64,000 bases of DNA, taken from assembly GCA_037447655.1 (NCBI GenBank), contig JBBHKE010000463.1:62001-126000 (forward strand). Direction: 5' to 3'. The stretch is from Zygnema cylindricum (lineage: Eukaryota > Streptophyta > Zygnematophyceae > Zygnematales > Zygnemataceae). Numbering within the stretch: the first letter of the stretch is position 1; the number at the start of each line of letters is the position of its first letter. The position numbers and the translations under genes were made by a program. Positions 35,247-46,853 of this stretch are shown here, in pieces. The notes under the pieces are model-generated. The model saw only the letters and a program-made list of their open reading frames with translations. It made no database searches and was not told the DNA's origin.

Positions 35247-36390
35247 CTACACAGCCAACACAACAAATAAATGCAAACGTTCACATGAAATGCGAACTAA
35301 CTTCCTTCGGAATTTCCGGCGATGTTCCGTACGAACTCTTGTACTCCACGATGTGACTGTGGTAAGGTTAAATCGGGGATGGTTGATGTCACCCAAAATC
35401 GTACAAAACCAACACTCCAACTCGGTTTTAGGGTTACATCGTTCATCCGTTTGATTCTGGTGTCGATGACTTCGAACCGATGTTGAAGCCGTACAAAATA
35501 AATGTGTATGTCGATGGTATGGTCGTCGTAAACTCGTCAATATCAATGACCTGTATGACGCACCCCTGAAGAGTCTGTAATTTCTGCGTCCCTTCGAATG
35601 TGGAGCAAAATTCGGATCGCGCTGTCACGTACAAATTCTGTACATCGAGTTATCCTTCTGGTGAACCAATGAGAGTCCTCCGTTCACAATCTGCCATGTA
35701 AGAATGTCTGATTTGATGGAGATTTGACGTGTACTCGTTCGGGTCAAACTCTTCGAACTTTGACAGCGGCGGACTTCTCGCCCCATATGTTTTGAACGGT
35801 CCTTTGACTGGACCACCTGCACAAAAGTAAGTTAGATCTCTAGCCGTCGATGTGCTTGTCGTTAAGCGTGTGAATTCTGTCCCCTCAATCGGAATGTTCT
35901 TGTTCGCCTGTGTGTACCGGCGAATCTGTTGGCCGTACATGGTGCCAAAATTGTTGGTCGCACAATTTCCGCTTTTTGGGTAAGTGAGAATTCCTCTTGA
36001 GTCGATTTCATTGGCTCAAGATCTCTCTCAGTTTTGTCTTCGTTAAGATTGAGCCGCGTGGCGTAAATTTGCGGTGGCGATTTTCTACAATTTGAAAATT
36101 CACATTGTCGTAATTATGTGCAAAGTAATCGTATGCGAAACCTCTTGATCGACGGTTGCTGTGTAATTGTACTTTTCAGTTGCGCGCCTTCTCCGTATTT
36201 CGAGGAATGTACTTTCGTCCAGTACATGTTTTTTCACTGAACCTTGAAGGACAAATGTGTTTATGTTGAACTTTTTTGCAGATCTATCATTTCCAATTCT
36301 GGTATTTCGCCCGTGTGTTATCTGCTCCTTCGTCTTTTCTTCCTCCTCTAACTTCGTGTTGCCTTTCGGCCTTCCTTCCTCCCTTTTGCT
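35247..36390 (-). pseudogene. Unidentified broken coding sequence
   Basis: Minus-strand frames run on from each other with single interruptions. One starts near 36300 (NTFVLQGSVKKHVLDESTFL); the next is 35940-35650 (MYGQQIRRYTQANKN..STARDLTYFCAGGPVKGPFKTYGA..). Then come 35634-35443 (VTARSEFCSTFEGTQKLQTL..) and 35546-35247. The composition is protein-like (balanced, with Cys, Tyr and Trp), unlike the surrounding DNA. I do not recognise the family. Its position downstream of the hydrophilic frames at 36394-38060 suggests it belongs to the same mobile element. Confidence 0.4.
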
Positions 36391-36393
36391 AAT

Positions 36394-38060
36394 CTAAATT
36401 TCAGCCCTTCCTTGTAGCCTCCTGCAATCAAGTTTTGCTACTGTCACCAGCCTTTCTAAGACCTGCTTTTCTGGTTTCTCCTTTTCTGTAGGCAATTTTC
36501 TGACATCTGCAATCATGAGAGGTGAATTAGGAATTAGGGTTAGGTTCTTTAACTCTCTATCCACGTCTTTCGCTGTGTAGTCCTTATCGAGTTGCTTTCT
36601 ACCGCCGTTGGCAGAACCACTTCTCTTGTCGCAGCTGTGGCTTGGAGATGTGACTTTGAAAAAATCTTTCCCTTCAAGGTGAGTGATGATTTCCTCCTCC
36701 TTGGCTACCTGCTCTCTTGCTTCTTTTTTGCAATTTCCTAGCAAGGCATCTCGAAATGTTGCATATAGGTTGACTCCTTTTCCTCTTGTCAACTTTACTA
36801 ACTCTTGGCTTGTTTTTCAGGCTGGTTGGGTGAGGCTTGCTGTTCTACTAATTCCGGAGGATCTGACTTTGTTTCTCCCACTATCATTTTACTCGCAGGG
36901 TTGATATGGTGAGTTACTATCTGCCCCTCCCCTCTATTCACTGAGCTTCCTTTTTCCTTTTCAGCTAGGTTTACCAACCTGTTTTCTTTCTGCATTTTTC
37001 TGAACGTGTTAGAAATTTACTGTTTCCATGGGTTCCTTCTCATGCATATTCTCCTTGGTCAAATCCTTGATCTTGTTGTTGATTCGTGACTCTCGGTCAT
37101 TCGATGACTCCTTGTTTGACATCCTTGGACCTTCTCCCTCTTGGAGTTACCTGAATCCTCTGTTTGATCTCCTTGGACCTTCTCCATCTTGGAGTTACCC
37201 TTCGGCTGCCCTGGTAAGACTTCCACCTGTTCACTGTTTTAGATGTTGTTAAGGTTCAATCAGGTCTTGGAAAAACTAGGTTTGTCTGCTATGTTTTTTG
37301 ACTGTCCCATCATGGTTTTGGCATAAATCATTCATCTACCTCGCACCTCTATGCTTGGAAGTTTGATGATTGAATCACTTACTACCATCCTTTCTTTGAC
37401 TTGAGCCAGATTCGATGCCTTCGATGATATGGAGGTTTCGTACGCTACCTTGCTTGGGTGTACCTGTGCGACATGAGGATGTTTTGAGTTGGGGCTGGCC
37501 ACTGTTGATCTGCTCATTTCGACCTTTCCCTGCTCCTTTGTGCTTTTCGGTAAGCACACCATTCCCCCATCTGTACCGCCATTGGTTCTCCCACTGCTTC
37601 CGAACTTCCCTTCTATTTCTGTGAGGTCTTTGTCGGCTTGCGTTTGCTCACCATCTCTTCCGTTGCATGATGATTCGTGGATAGGGTCTCGATCTTTAGC
37701 AAGCTTCTCTATCCTTCTTTTCTCCAGCTTATTTGTTGCTTGATTTTTGCTGCCTTTCATTTTGTGCAGATTTGTTTTTCTAGGATTGCCTGCCACTTCA
37801 TCAAGTCTAGCCATGTATTGACCACTAATATTCATGCTGCGTGAACAATTTTTCTCGCAAGGCTCTGAGTCTTTGTTGATTCTATTTTCTTTTTCTTTGC
37901 TTTAAACGTCTATTGTTAATTCGCTATCACAAGTTGTAGGGTTGGAATTTTGACCTTCCCTTTGGCAAACATATTTTGATTTGCTCTGATTACCTTCTAT
38001 GGTTTCCTTAATTCCCCTTCCCTCTGTTTGTTCCTTGGTGTCTCTACATATATTTGTTGT
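36394..38060 (-). pseudogene. Unidentified hydrophilic frames, probable retroelement remnant
   Basis: Three long minus-strand frames (37835-37332, 36995-36798, 36792-36394) are rich in Lys, Glu, Ser and Asn. They have no transmembrane or enzymatic motif I can name. Within them, two units of about 54 bp are duplicated (37110-37200; GACCTTCTCCxTCTTGGAGT). The style resembles the linker and late region of the copia remnant at 39438-40560, also minus strand, so it may be the continuation of one element split by the 38.1-39.4 kb segment. Confidence 0.35.
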
Positions 38061-39437
38061 TTTGAAGATTTAGTTTTGCGCGTACGTGAAATTTGGTGCG
38101 CACGCGACGTTTCGTGCGTAAATATTTACCTGATGTACTGTGGAGGTTTGAAGAGATTTGTGGATCGGGGGAGTAAGTGTACGAGTGAAATAAATATGCC
38201 GTAAGGAACAAATTGAGTGGTGCTGAATGCGCTAGAAAATGGATGGCGGATCGCGAAGCGATCCGTTATGAAATGTTTGAAATATCTGAATATGTACGCC
38301 GACAGTTTTGAGCGTCATATTTGGATAATTGTACTTTATTTGTGACACGCCGGATTTATTGCAAATGACGTGGTTACGGTACGGTTTTATTTGGATGACA
38401 TGATGTCGTTTCGTCAAGTGGAATTTTGTTTGGATTTTTGTGACCACGCTTCGCGACATCAACGGTTCCGAATAAGAGTTACGGACGGCGGAAAAAGGCC
38501 GCCGTTATTTTCAAGTAGTGGTGACGCGAAATCGCGTCAATCACACGAGATTTATTTTTGGACGTCCCGGATGCTTTGACGAGATTCACGAAGTCCTGCT
38601 GATTTATTCGCCATGACTCAGCATAAGATTGTGTGTATCTGTAAATATTTGGAACAACATTTATTTGTTTTATTTGCAATAATAAATTAGTGTTGATCAT
38701 GACGTTTATATTTACGTGATCAATTAGGGTTTCGACAGTTTAATTTGTGTGTGTAAAATATCGTATTTGCAGACAAGTGTACGCTTACGATTGCTTGACT
38801 TTCAGGTGTACAATTACGATTAATTTATTCTTAATAGTAGGTTATCATATTTAAATAGGAGATAATGATAGTTACGTAATTTCCAGTTAGGATTTTTGTC
38901 GTAATAGGATATTATGTTTTTAGTGGGAGTTATGTTGGATATCTAGGCAGTTAGTGATTCATTGACAGCTCACAAGTGCATATATAGGAATGAGCTTTGT
39001 TAGAAATTAATCATCAATGCTTAGCATGAAAAGTAGGGACCGAAGATGTAAACTTTTAGGGTTGCCGATTAGGTCATGCATTTGAGTAATATGTTTATTG
39101 ATATACTTTTGTTTATCTAATGTTTATGTGAGATTGCACTCTTTTGTTATTATTTATTTATGTTGTTTTATATATGTTTGATATGCATTGTTTATGCATT
39201 TGTCCTAGGGTTTGTTTATGTCGATTATTCCATCAAACCTTAGAAAATGTCATAGGGTTTATTTATGTTGATTATTCCATGAAACCCTAAATGTTGTTTG
39301 TTGCGTCTGTGTACGCATATGGAGGATGCATTTCATATGATTGTTCGTCGACCTATTTTTGCTTAGCTTCTTGCATGATAGTTTGGGTCGCTTCTGCGGT
39401 CTATTTTAGACCAAAGAACAACAATATTAACACTTGT
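38061..39437 (+). other. Non-coding segment, possible LTR
   Basis: No coding signal. It contains CGCGTACGTGAAATTTGGTG and CGCACGCGACGTTTCGTGCG-like repeats near 38075-38120 and a TATATAGG box at about 38980. TTAGAAATTAATCATCAATG follows (39000-39020), a string also seen in the candidate LTR at 21680-21700 on the other strand. Two similar 35-bp units with TTTATGTYGATTATTCCAT lie at 39210-39275. An LTR is plausible but its borders are unproven. Confidence 0.35.
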
Positions 39438-40560
39438 TTAACTATGACTCAGGACATGACTTTGGTTTACAATGGCGTTATCATCACTCGCGATGATTCC
39501 TTTGTTTCCAACCTTGACTTGGCTGGTCTTTCCTTTGTCGCAATGAGTGACGCTAAGCCAGTGTTTAGCTTCTCTTGCATGGTAAGACTCCTCTTCGAGT
39601 TCCTTGGATAGAAGACCTGTCTCATTGCTGTTTGATTTCTTGCAATGTCTGATTTTCCCGAAATCTTTTTCCTTGTACTGTTTCAGGTAGATTTCTGTTT
39701 TCTCCTCAATTTCTGCTGCTGCTGTGACAATCTCTTTGACGTCGTTGCATTCTGCATCTGTTTGTTGGCCATCTTGGCCGTTATGGGAATCTAGTTCCTT
39801 CCTAGCTTCTGTGATCACCGTACTGCTGAAGTTGGTCATAGTGCCCTTAGTGTCGATAATCATGCAAATTTTGACATCTGTGTTCTTGCCTATGCTAACA
39901 CTTATGTTGTTGTTTTTGCCTTCAGAGTTGGTGTTCACCTTGCTCCCATCTGTCTGCGGTTCGGTATGCTGATGCGTCCTTAAAGAAGAGATGAGATGAT
40001 ACACAGTCTCCTCTGCGTTCCCCTACTGCAATTAGCTCCCCTCCTTTGGTGAGTTCAATTACCCCACCTGTGTGCCATGTTGACACTATGCCTCTGTCCT
40101 GCGCTTGAGCAAGCAAGTAGAGGTTTCTTTTGAGGTTAGGAACATAAAGCACGTGTGTGATGGTTCTGGTTGCTTTTCTGCCATGGATGGTTATCTCAAT
40201 CTCGACGTCCGTTTTCCCTAATACTGTGGTGGTGTTTCTATCTGCCATTTGGATATTAGTGTAAAAGATTGTTCTGTAATTTGTTAGCCAGTCTCGTCTG
40301 AATGTCGTGTGAGTCGAAGTCCCTGCATCAATGATCCAATCTGAATCGTGAAGATCTCCTCCTTGGGGAATTGATGTTGATGCACCTAATGCAACCAACT
40401 CCTTTACACTCGTAAAGTCTGTTGTTCCTCCATGCTGGTGTCCCATGTCTTGTTTATGTTTCCTGCATACAGATATTAGATGACTCCTCTTGTGACAGTA
40501 GAAACACTTCTTATGTTTCTGTAGTTTGTCACCCTGTTGTCAGTCTTTTGACTTTTGTCA
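39438..40560 (-). pseudogene. Copia gag-protease remnant, cut by the 40.6-47.9 kb element
   Basis: On the minus strand a CCHC knuckle CFYCHKRSHLISVC lies at about 40503-40460. A protease domain follows with DSDWIIDAGTSTHTTF (40350-40300; the D-A-G triad of an aspartic protease) and TRTITHVLYVPNLKRNLYLL (about 40165-40110). After this comes a long hydrophilic frame (40004-39438). The upstream gag part is missing because the plus-strand element starts at 40617. The element is decayed. Confidence 0.75.
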
Positions 40561-40616
40561 TCGTGTTGTCGGTCTTTTGACTTTTGACACCCTTGCTGTT
40601 GCTTGATGCCAGGCTC

Positions 40617-41631
40617 TATTGAGATTTGAAATCTTTAGTTAGTAAATAGAGTAAACTTAGAATAGTTTCTAAAAAGTGGTATATAAGACTTACCTTTATT
40701 AGTGTTACAGTAGGCAAAGTACAATAGAGTGTATTGTACCTCTGCAGGTTTTACGCAGTGACGACGACACGCGTCACGCAGCAGGCAATTGGAATCGCCA
40801 GATCAGACGGACGGAATCTGATCCGGATATCTCGGAAAATATATGGTACGGCTATTTTTGGAGTCATACAGATATTTTGGAATCATATGGTGCGGAATAT
40901 TTTTATGAAACGTCCGGATATTTCGGAAGTGAATTATGATCATTGACTTTGAGAGACGTCGACGGACACGATTCACGTGGGACTGCAAGTGACGAGGCGA
41001 GATTTACGTGGGACCACAAAGTGACGAGGCGTGATTCACAAGGGACCACAAGTGACGAAGCACTCAGGTGCTTCGTACTACACGACCACATTCGGCTAGA
41101 CTTTAGCGGCTACCGCTGACTAAGTATTTGGAACGTTTTGTGCACGGTTAGAACGTTTTGTGTACGGTTCAATGCCTGTAAATATCTGAATAACATTAGT
41201 TTGTATTTTAGTGTGATAAAAAATAGTGTTCCATTAATCAGGTTTTTAGAAAATAATAATTACAGTTTTGAGGTACATTGACGTACAGGTAGGATGCTTT
41301 GTCGTTGGTCAAGATAATAACTGTAGTAATGGTTACCCAAATTAGTGTAGATCAGTAGATAGACACTGTGAGTATATAACTTAGGACTTAGCCAATTTTG
41401 TAGTATCCAGTTTTGGGAATATGATTTTCTAAGGGCAGTTTTTGGGAAACTTCCAAACATCATATCTTATGGTTTACTAGGTCATTTGGGCTGCAATTTT
41501 GGGAATTGTCAGTTTACTCTATTTTGTATCATTGTGGCAAATTTGATGCATATTGGCTTTTTGAGTCATATTTTGTGTCAGTTCTAAGTTGGCTGTTGAG
41601 TAGGTACTTTGATAGTTTCTGTTGTTTTTCA
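40617..41631 (+). repeat. 5' LTR plus leader of the copia element
   Basis: Contains three imperfect 33-bp repeats of ATTCACGTGGGACCRCAAGT-GACGAGGC (about 40970-41055), reminiscent of enhancer repeats in plant LTRs. A hairpin GAAGCAC-TCAG-GTGCTTC follows at about 41056-41073. The LTR proper ends somewhere before the gag ATG at 41632. Confidence 0.75.
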
Positions 41632-42304
41632 TGTCTACTTCCACTACTACTGCTGGTTCTCCGCCTGCAACAGTGGTTGTAGAACAACAAGTTATGGGCC
41701 TTTCGTCAAGAATTCCTATCTTCAATGGCCAAAAGTATGCGTACTAGGCGGCGATGGTTGAATCGCCGTTTGAAACTGCGGACTTATTGGGGGTCTTGGA
41801 TGGCTCCCTTGATGAAACAGATCCAACTTGGGCGAAAAGGAATTCAATGGCAAGAAACAATCTAATTCTTTGTATTTCAGAAATTTGGTCATGTCTCGAC
41901 TGAAAATAAAGAAGGCGAGGGAGATTTCGACATCCCTCAAATCCGCTTTTGAGAAAGCGAATGTTCAGGAGGAGCTCTTGGTGGCTGGAAAATTTTGGGG
42001 ATACAAATACACGAGGGGAACTATGGTTGAGTATTGTGACAATTTTCGCGCGCTCATTGATGCTCACTCTTCTGCTGGGGGGTCATTTCCTGAGTTTCAA
42101 CAGGCCGCTTTGCTTATTAGAGGTCTCCCTAGTAGCATGAAAGGTGTGTTTGTTCAACTAAAGAGTCATGATAAAGCTAGCTGGTCATTTCAGTTAGCGT
42201 ATAATCTTATATTGGAGGAAGAAACAAATAGTAAACTCCTTGAGGGAGAAGGAAAGGTTGAAGCATTTGCAACAGACTTTGACAAAAGATATCAGTTTAA
42301 TTAG
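41632..42304 (+). pseudogene. Gag of the copia element
   Basis: Starts MSTSTTTAGSPPATV. A TAG replaces an expected Trp codon after FNGQKYAY (41743-41745), and a frameshift follows near 41850. The main block EFQQAALLIRGLPSSM..FQLAYNLILEEE is open to 42304. A degenerate zinc knuckle comes at 42350-42400 (FYCSEKGHGYRYCPK; the first Cys is missing). Confidence 0.82.
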
Positions 42305-43430
42305 AAACAGAATCAGTTTAATCAGAGGCAGAATATGCCATCTACTACTACTTCTTTCTATTGTTCTGAGAAGGGTCATGGATACAGGTACTGTCCTAAA
42401 TTGAAGAAGGCTAATGAGACTGGTTTATACAGGCCAGGTTGGCAACAGAGCCAGTTTCACAAAGGTTTTTCTGGAAATCCTTCCCGTGGAAATGCTTTTT
42501 TTCAGCTTTTGCAACTGATACAGATGAGTCTCTCAGCTTCAATGAGCAAGAGGAGGCGGATATATTTATTATGGCGGCTGCCACGGAGGGTTCAAAGGAT
42601 GCAGGATGGATCATGGACATGGGAGCGTCGCCGACATGTGTTGGAATAAGACAGCTTTTACGAATCTGCAACAAACATCTCCAAAGAGTATTTACTATGC
42701 TTGCGGCATGAGTGTTCAAACCTCAGCTTAGGGTGATGTATCATTACTGGTAGATGTGGGGGGGAAGTCGGTAGAGAGAACCTTTCACAATATTTTGTAT
42801 GTTCCAGATTTTAAGAAAAATATTTTTTCTACATCATTAGTGGAGAGCAAATGCTTTGAAGTTGTTCTGAAAGGAGGGATACAAGTTGTTAGCAAGAAAG
42901 GGAAAGTCGCAGTAACAGGAACTAGAGATGCTAGCAAAATGTATCAGATGGAGATGGCTGAATATAAGGAAAATGATGTTTTCTACTCCAGTGTCGAATC
43001 TGATAATGAGTTGTGGCATAAGAGATAAGGACACATGAATTATGATAGTCTAAAAAAAATGGTGAATTCGAGAAAAGTTGATGGCGTTTCTCTCACATCT
43101 CATCCTATAAAAACATGTGATGTCTGTTCACTTGGCAAGATCCACAAATTGCCATTTCTACAAGAAACAGACCATAGATCGGAAAAAGTTTTGCAACTCA
43201 TCCATTCTGATGTTCTTGGTCTTTCGCAAGTGGCTTCGGCTGGAGGGGTCCACTATATGGTCACATTTACAGATGACTACTCCAGGTACACCAAAGTTTA
43301 CTTCATGCAACATAAAAGTGAAGTGTTTACTCACTTCAAACACTACAAAGCGTGGGCGGAAAAGCTTCATGGAGATCCAATATTGGCGCTAAGATCGGAC
43401 AACGAGAGAATAGACATCGAAGGAATTTGA
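42305..43430 (+). pseudogene. Protease and integrase N-terminus of the copia element
   Basis: Protease: DAGWIMDMGASPTC (42598-42640), with the catalytic Asp kept and DMGA instead of the usual DSGA. GAG-pre-integrase and zinc-binding region: LWHKR, stop, GHMNYDSLKKMV, CDVCSLGK. Catalytic core: LIHSDVLG (first Asp) and ALRSDNER (second Asp). The frame is lost at 43410-43430, just before the Glu. Confidence 0.85.
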
Positions 43431-43827
43431 AGAATTTCTCTTTCAGGAAGGTATCAGTCACAATCTTACAGTTCCATATACAGCGAAACAAAATGGTGTG
43501 TCTGAGAGATTAAATAGGACAGTGACAAAGAGTGCCCTGTCAATGCTTGCAGATAAAGGGCTAGATTTAAAATTCTGGGATGAAGCACTTAACTGTGCTC
43601 TTTATATTAAAAATAGAATTGCTTCTAGGCTTGTTAGCACTACACCTCATGAGCTTTGGACAGGGGAAAAACCTAATGTTAGTTACTTTAAGATCTTTGG
43701 TAGCAAGTGTTTTATTTTAGACACTTCACATGATAGATGGAAAATGGAGCATAAAGGCTTACCTCGGATTTTCATGGGGTATGATGATAATGCGAAAGGA
43801 TATAGAGTTTTAGTACTTGAGAAATAG
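43431..43827 (+). pseudogene. Integrase C-terminal half of the copia element
   Basis: Continues as EGISHNLTVPYTAKQNGVSE, RLNRTVTKSALSMLADKGLD and TTPHELWTGEKPNVSYFKIF. The tail HKGLPRIFMGYDDNAKGYRV is typical of copia integrases. A TAG follows at 43825. Confidence 0.88.
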
Positions 43828-44076
43828 AAAGTGATTGTTTCTAGAAATATCCAGATTAAAGATGAAGAAGATTCGGTTGACCAGTTTCAAGTGCTAGATC
43901 AACCGGCAAAAGAAAAACATAAATATGTCATTTTTTACAATACACCGCGAGTCTACTTTCCATCGGCAAGTGGGACACCTCTTCCTTCAGTTCCTCTGGT
44001 GCCTTTACACGATGCTTCACAACAAGCTACGCCTCAGGTGGAATGAACTACTACAGACTCTGTACCAAATCAAGTT

Positions 44077-44907
44077 ATGGTTCACACTAAACAGAAAAAT
44101 CAGAGGTTGCCGACGATCTCAGCCTCAAAATTTCCGGGGGGAAAGAGATCTAGCAGCCGTCTGCAAGCAAGCTCTCACTTTGCTTTTTCTTCAGCTACAG
44201 AGGAGCCTCTAACGATCCAGGGGGCCTTCTCATCACCTGAGAGAAATCAATGGATCGAGGCGGCAAACGATGAAATGAAGTCTATTATGCAGACACTAAC
44301 ATGGGAGCAGGTGGATCTTCCTCCGGGCAGAAAAGCCATCGGCAACAAATGGGTATTCAAGGTGAAGTTGAACCCAAACAACACCATCGAAAGGTATAAA
44401 GCCAGACTAATGGCCAAATGGTATAATCCAAAAGAAGGTATTGACTTTGAGGAAACATTCTCTCCAGTTGTCAGATTTCCCACTGTCAGAATTGTGCTAA
44501 GTCTAGCGGCTATAGAGAATATGGAAATACAACAAATGGATGTTAAAACTGCCTTTTTGCATAGAGAGTTAGAAGAAACCATTTATATGAAACAACCTGA
44601 AATGTACGTCGAAAACGGAAAGGAAGAATTAGTGTGTAAATTAATAAAATCTTTCTATGGGCTAAAACAAGCCCTGCGTCAGTGGAATTTGAAGTTAGAT
44701 GAGTTTTTGCCTGGGCTATGTTTTAAGAGAATTAGCTCAGATCATTGTGTATATGTTCTACAAAGAAAAGATGGGGTAATTAACATTGCTATATATATGG
44801 ATGATCTATTATTAATAAGTAAGTCAATGGATGAAATAAACCGCATTAAAGCGCCTTTAAGGTCTAGGTTTGAGATAAAAGACCTCGGTGAGGACAATAC
44901 ATCATAG
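44077..44907 (+). pseudogene. Reverse transcriptase of the copia element, YMDD intact
   Basis: Blocks in order: QWIEAANDEMKSIM, GNKWVFKVKLN, GIDFEETFSPVVRFPTVRIV, MDVKTAFLHRELEETIYMKQ, KSFYGLKQALRQWNLKLDEF, INIAIYMDDLLLISKS. The catalytic YMDD is kept. The frame is lost at EIKDLGED (44890) by a one-base shift; the next frame resumes IIGIQVERDRNKRL. Confidence 0.92.
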
Positions 44908-46830
44908 GAATACAGGTAGAAAGAGACAGAAACAAGAGGCTGGTTATGTTGACTCAGAAAGAAGCAATAGGTAACATGCTGGAAAGATTTGAAATGAGAG
45001 ATGTAAAAGGATCCGTAACTCGTATGGAATTTAGGCAGAAATTAGAAGGAATTGATACAGATTCAGGCATAATGGTTGGTAGGAGTCTAGAGACAGGGGA
45101 GGAAGAGTTTATGGCTTCAAAGCCATATAGACAAGTAGTCGAAAGTCTTTTATATTTTATGAATTATACGAGACCCGACATTGCAGCAGTTGTGGGAGTC
45201 TTGAGTAATAGTCTGCAGAATCTTAAAAGCGTAGATTGGGAAGCAGCGAAAAGGGTGTTGAGATATCTTGCAGGAACTCGAAATCTCAAGCTTGTACTCG
45301 GAAAAGGAGAGGTGAAAATACAGACATGGGGCGATGCCATCTATGGGGACATGCCAAGCCGGAAATCTACAATTGGTTTTGTACTTAAGATTGGAGATGG
45401 AACTTGCTGCTGGAGTAGCAAATTACAAAAGGTTACAGCTCAATCCACAATGGAGTCTGAATATATGGCTGCAGCTTCGGCCCTCAAGGAGCTCCTATGG
45501 GTCAAGTGTATTCTACAAGAACTTGGGTACATGCAAACAGGTCCTCAGTCTATTTGGTGTGACAACCAGGCAGCCATTGTCATTGCTTCTAACCCCAACC
45601 TGTCAAGCTCGTGTGCATTCTCGGCATTTCTGGGGCTTTATTCCACCTTGTACGGACTCTCGCGTATGGAGAAGGGGGAGGACCGCCAGCCGGATCGGAT
45701 CTTTGTATTTTTACCATGGAGCAATACGCACTTTAGTTCACCTTAAACGAAGGTCGGACTCCGGATTTAGTCCGGTGCAACAGTGGCGGCTCCATTACAT
45801 GGCATCCGTTCTGTGTAACTCTAGCGGAGGGGTACATTGTGGAACAATACGCAGCCTTTAAGATTGCCCCGTAGATCTTTCTGTTAGCTGTTAGTAAGAT
45901 GTTAGTTCAGGCCCTACAGATGGGTAAATCATTTATGACGATGGGTCAAAGTTGGGCGGTTTCACGTCGAGTCAGAACTTTGTTGCCCTTTTGGTGTATT
46001 ATAGGAGGACCTTCGGCCGCTAATCCAGCCAAAACCAGTCGTTTATATTTTAGCCCTGAGTGTAGTACAGACTGTCTTGTCTTGTGTCCGTGCGATAACA
46101 ATTGCTGGCTGATGATTGGCTCGCCACATTGCTTTGACTTTGGCACTTGCAGTAGGACAAACTCTGATTGTATAAGGCACTTGGGGCCGAAGGAGACAGG
46201 TTGCTTTTTCAGTACTGTCTCCTGAGAAAACCCACAGAGAATGAGATCAACCCTTCTATTGGAGAACTGTTGCATTGTGTCGTTGACTCTATTGCCATCT
46301 TTGTTTTGGATTGTCTTTTGTGGAGACCGTAGCTCGGGTGGGTGGTTTGCACTATTCTCTCTTTGGGCGGTTTAGACTTTCGCTGTTTGAAACTTAGAAG
46401 AGTCTTGTCGGATCCGTACGGCGGGACCGAGGGGTGAGAATCTGGGGGGGGTACCGGGTACTTTCTCTTTTCCACTCCATTTTTCATTATTATCTATGCA
46501 TATCCCTGGGGGGGAGGGGTAAGGAACAGAGATGGGCATGGTCACAGACCCGGGGAAACATCAGTGTGTGAAGTGGATTGCAGGTTTTTCATGCACACCT
46601 CCTTGGACATCTTACCTGAACATTCCGGTTCTCAGGCACGCTCGACAAACCATCATTTTAAAAGTAAACACATGGATGTTAGACTTCACTTTGTCAGGGA
46701 AAAAGTACTTGCAAAAGTCATTAAGCTGTGTTATTTACCGGATGAGAAGATGGTGGCTGACATGTTAACAAAAGCCCTCCCTGCTCCTAAGTTGCAGTTT
46801 TGCATAAAAGCTGTAGGACTAAGTGAGTAA
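44908..46830 (+). pseudogene. RT thumb and RNase H of the copia element, split by an insertion
   Basis: The frame 44946-45600 has MNYTRPDIAAVVGVLS, RYLAGTRNLKL, KSTIGFVLKIGDGTCCWSSK, STMESEYMAAASALKE and IWCDNQAAIVIASNPN, an RNase H with Asp and Glu catalytic residues visible. After a foreign segment of about 1 kb (from 45604) the domain resumes at about 46615 with HMDVRLHFVREKV and YLPDEKMVADMLTKALPAPK, ending GLSE-stop at 46828-46830. Confidence 0.9.
45604..46612 (+). mobile_element. About 1-kb insertion inside copia RNase H
   Basis: The RNase H reading frame breaks after NPN and resumes a kilobase later. The flanks share ACCTG (45599-45603 and about 46614-46618), a likely 5-bp target duplication. 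The first 290 bases match the insertion at 23821-24215, starting (TG)TCAAGCTCG. No coding domain is recognised in the rest. The size and 5-bp duplication suggest a solo LTR or a small LTR element. Confidence 0.7.
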
Positions 46831-46853
46831 CTAAGTCAAAATATTTAGGGGAG

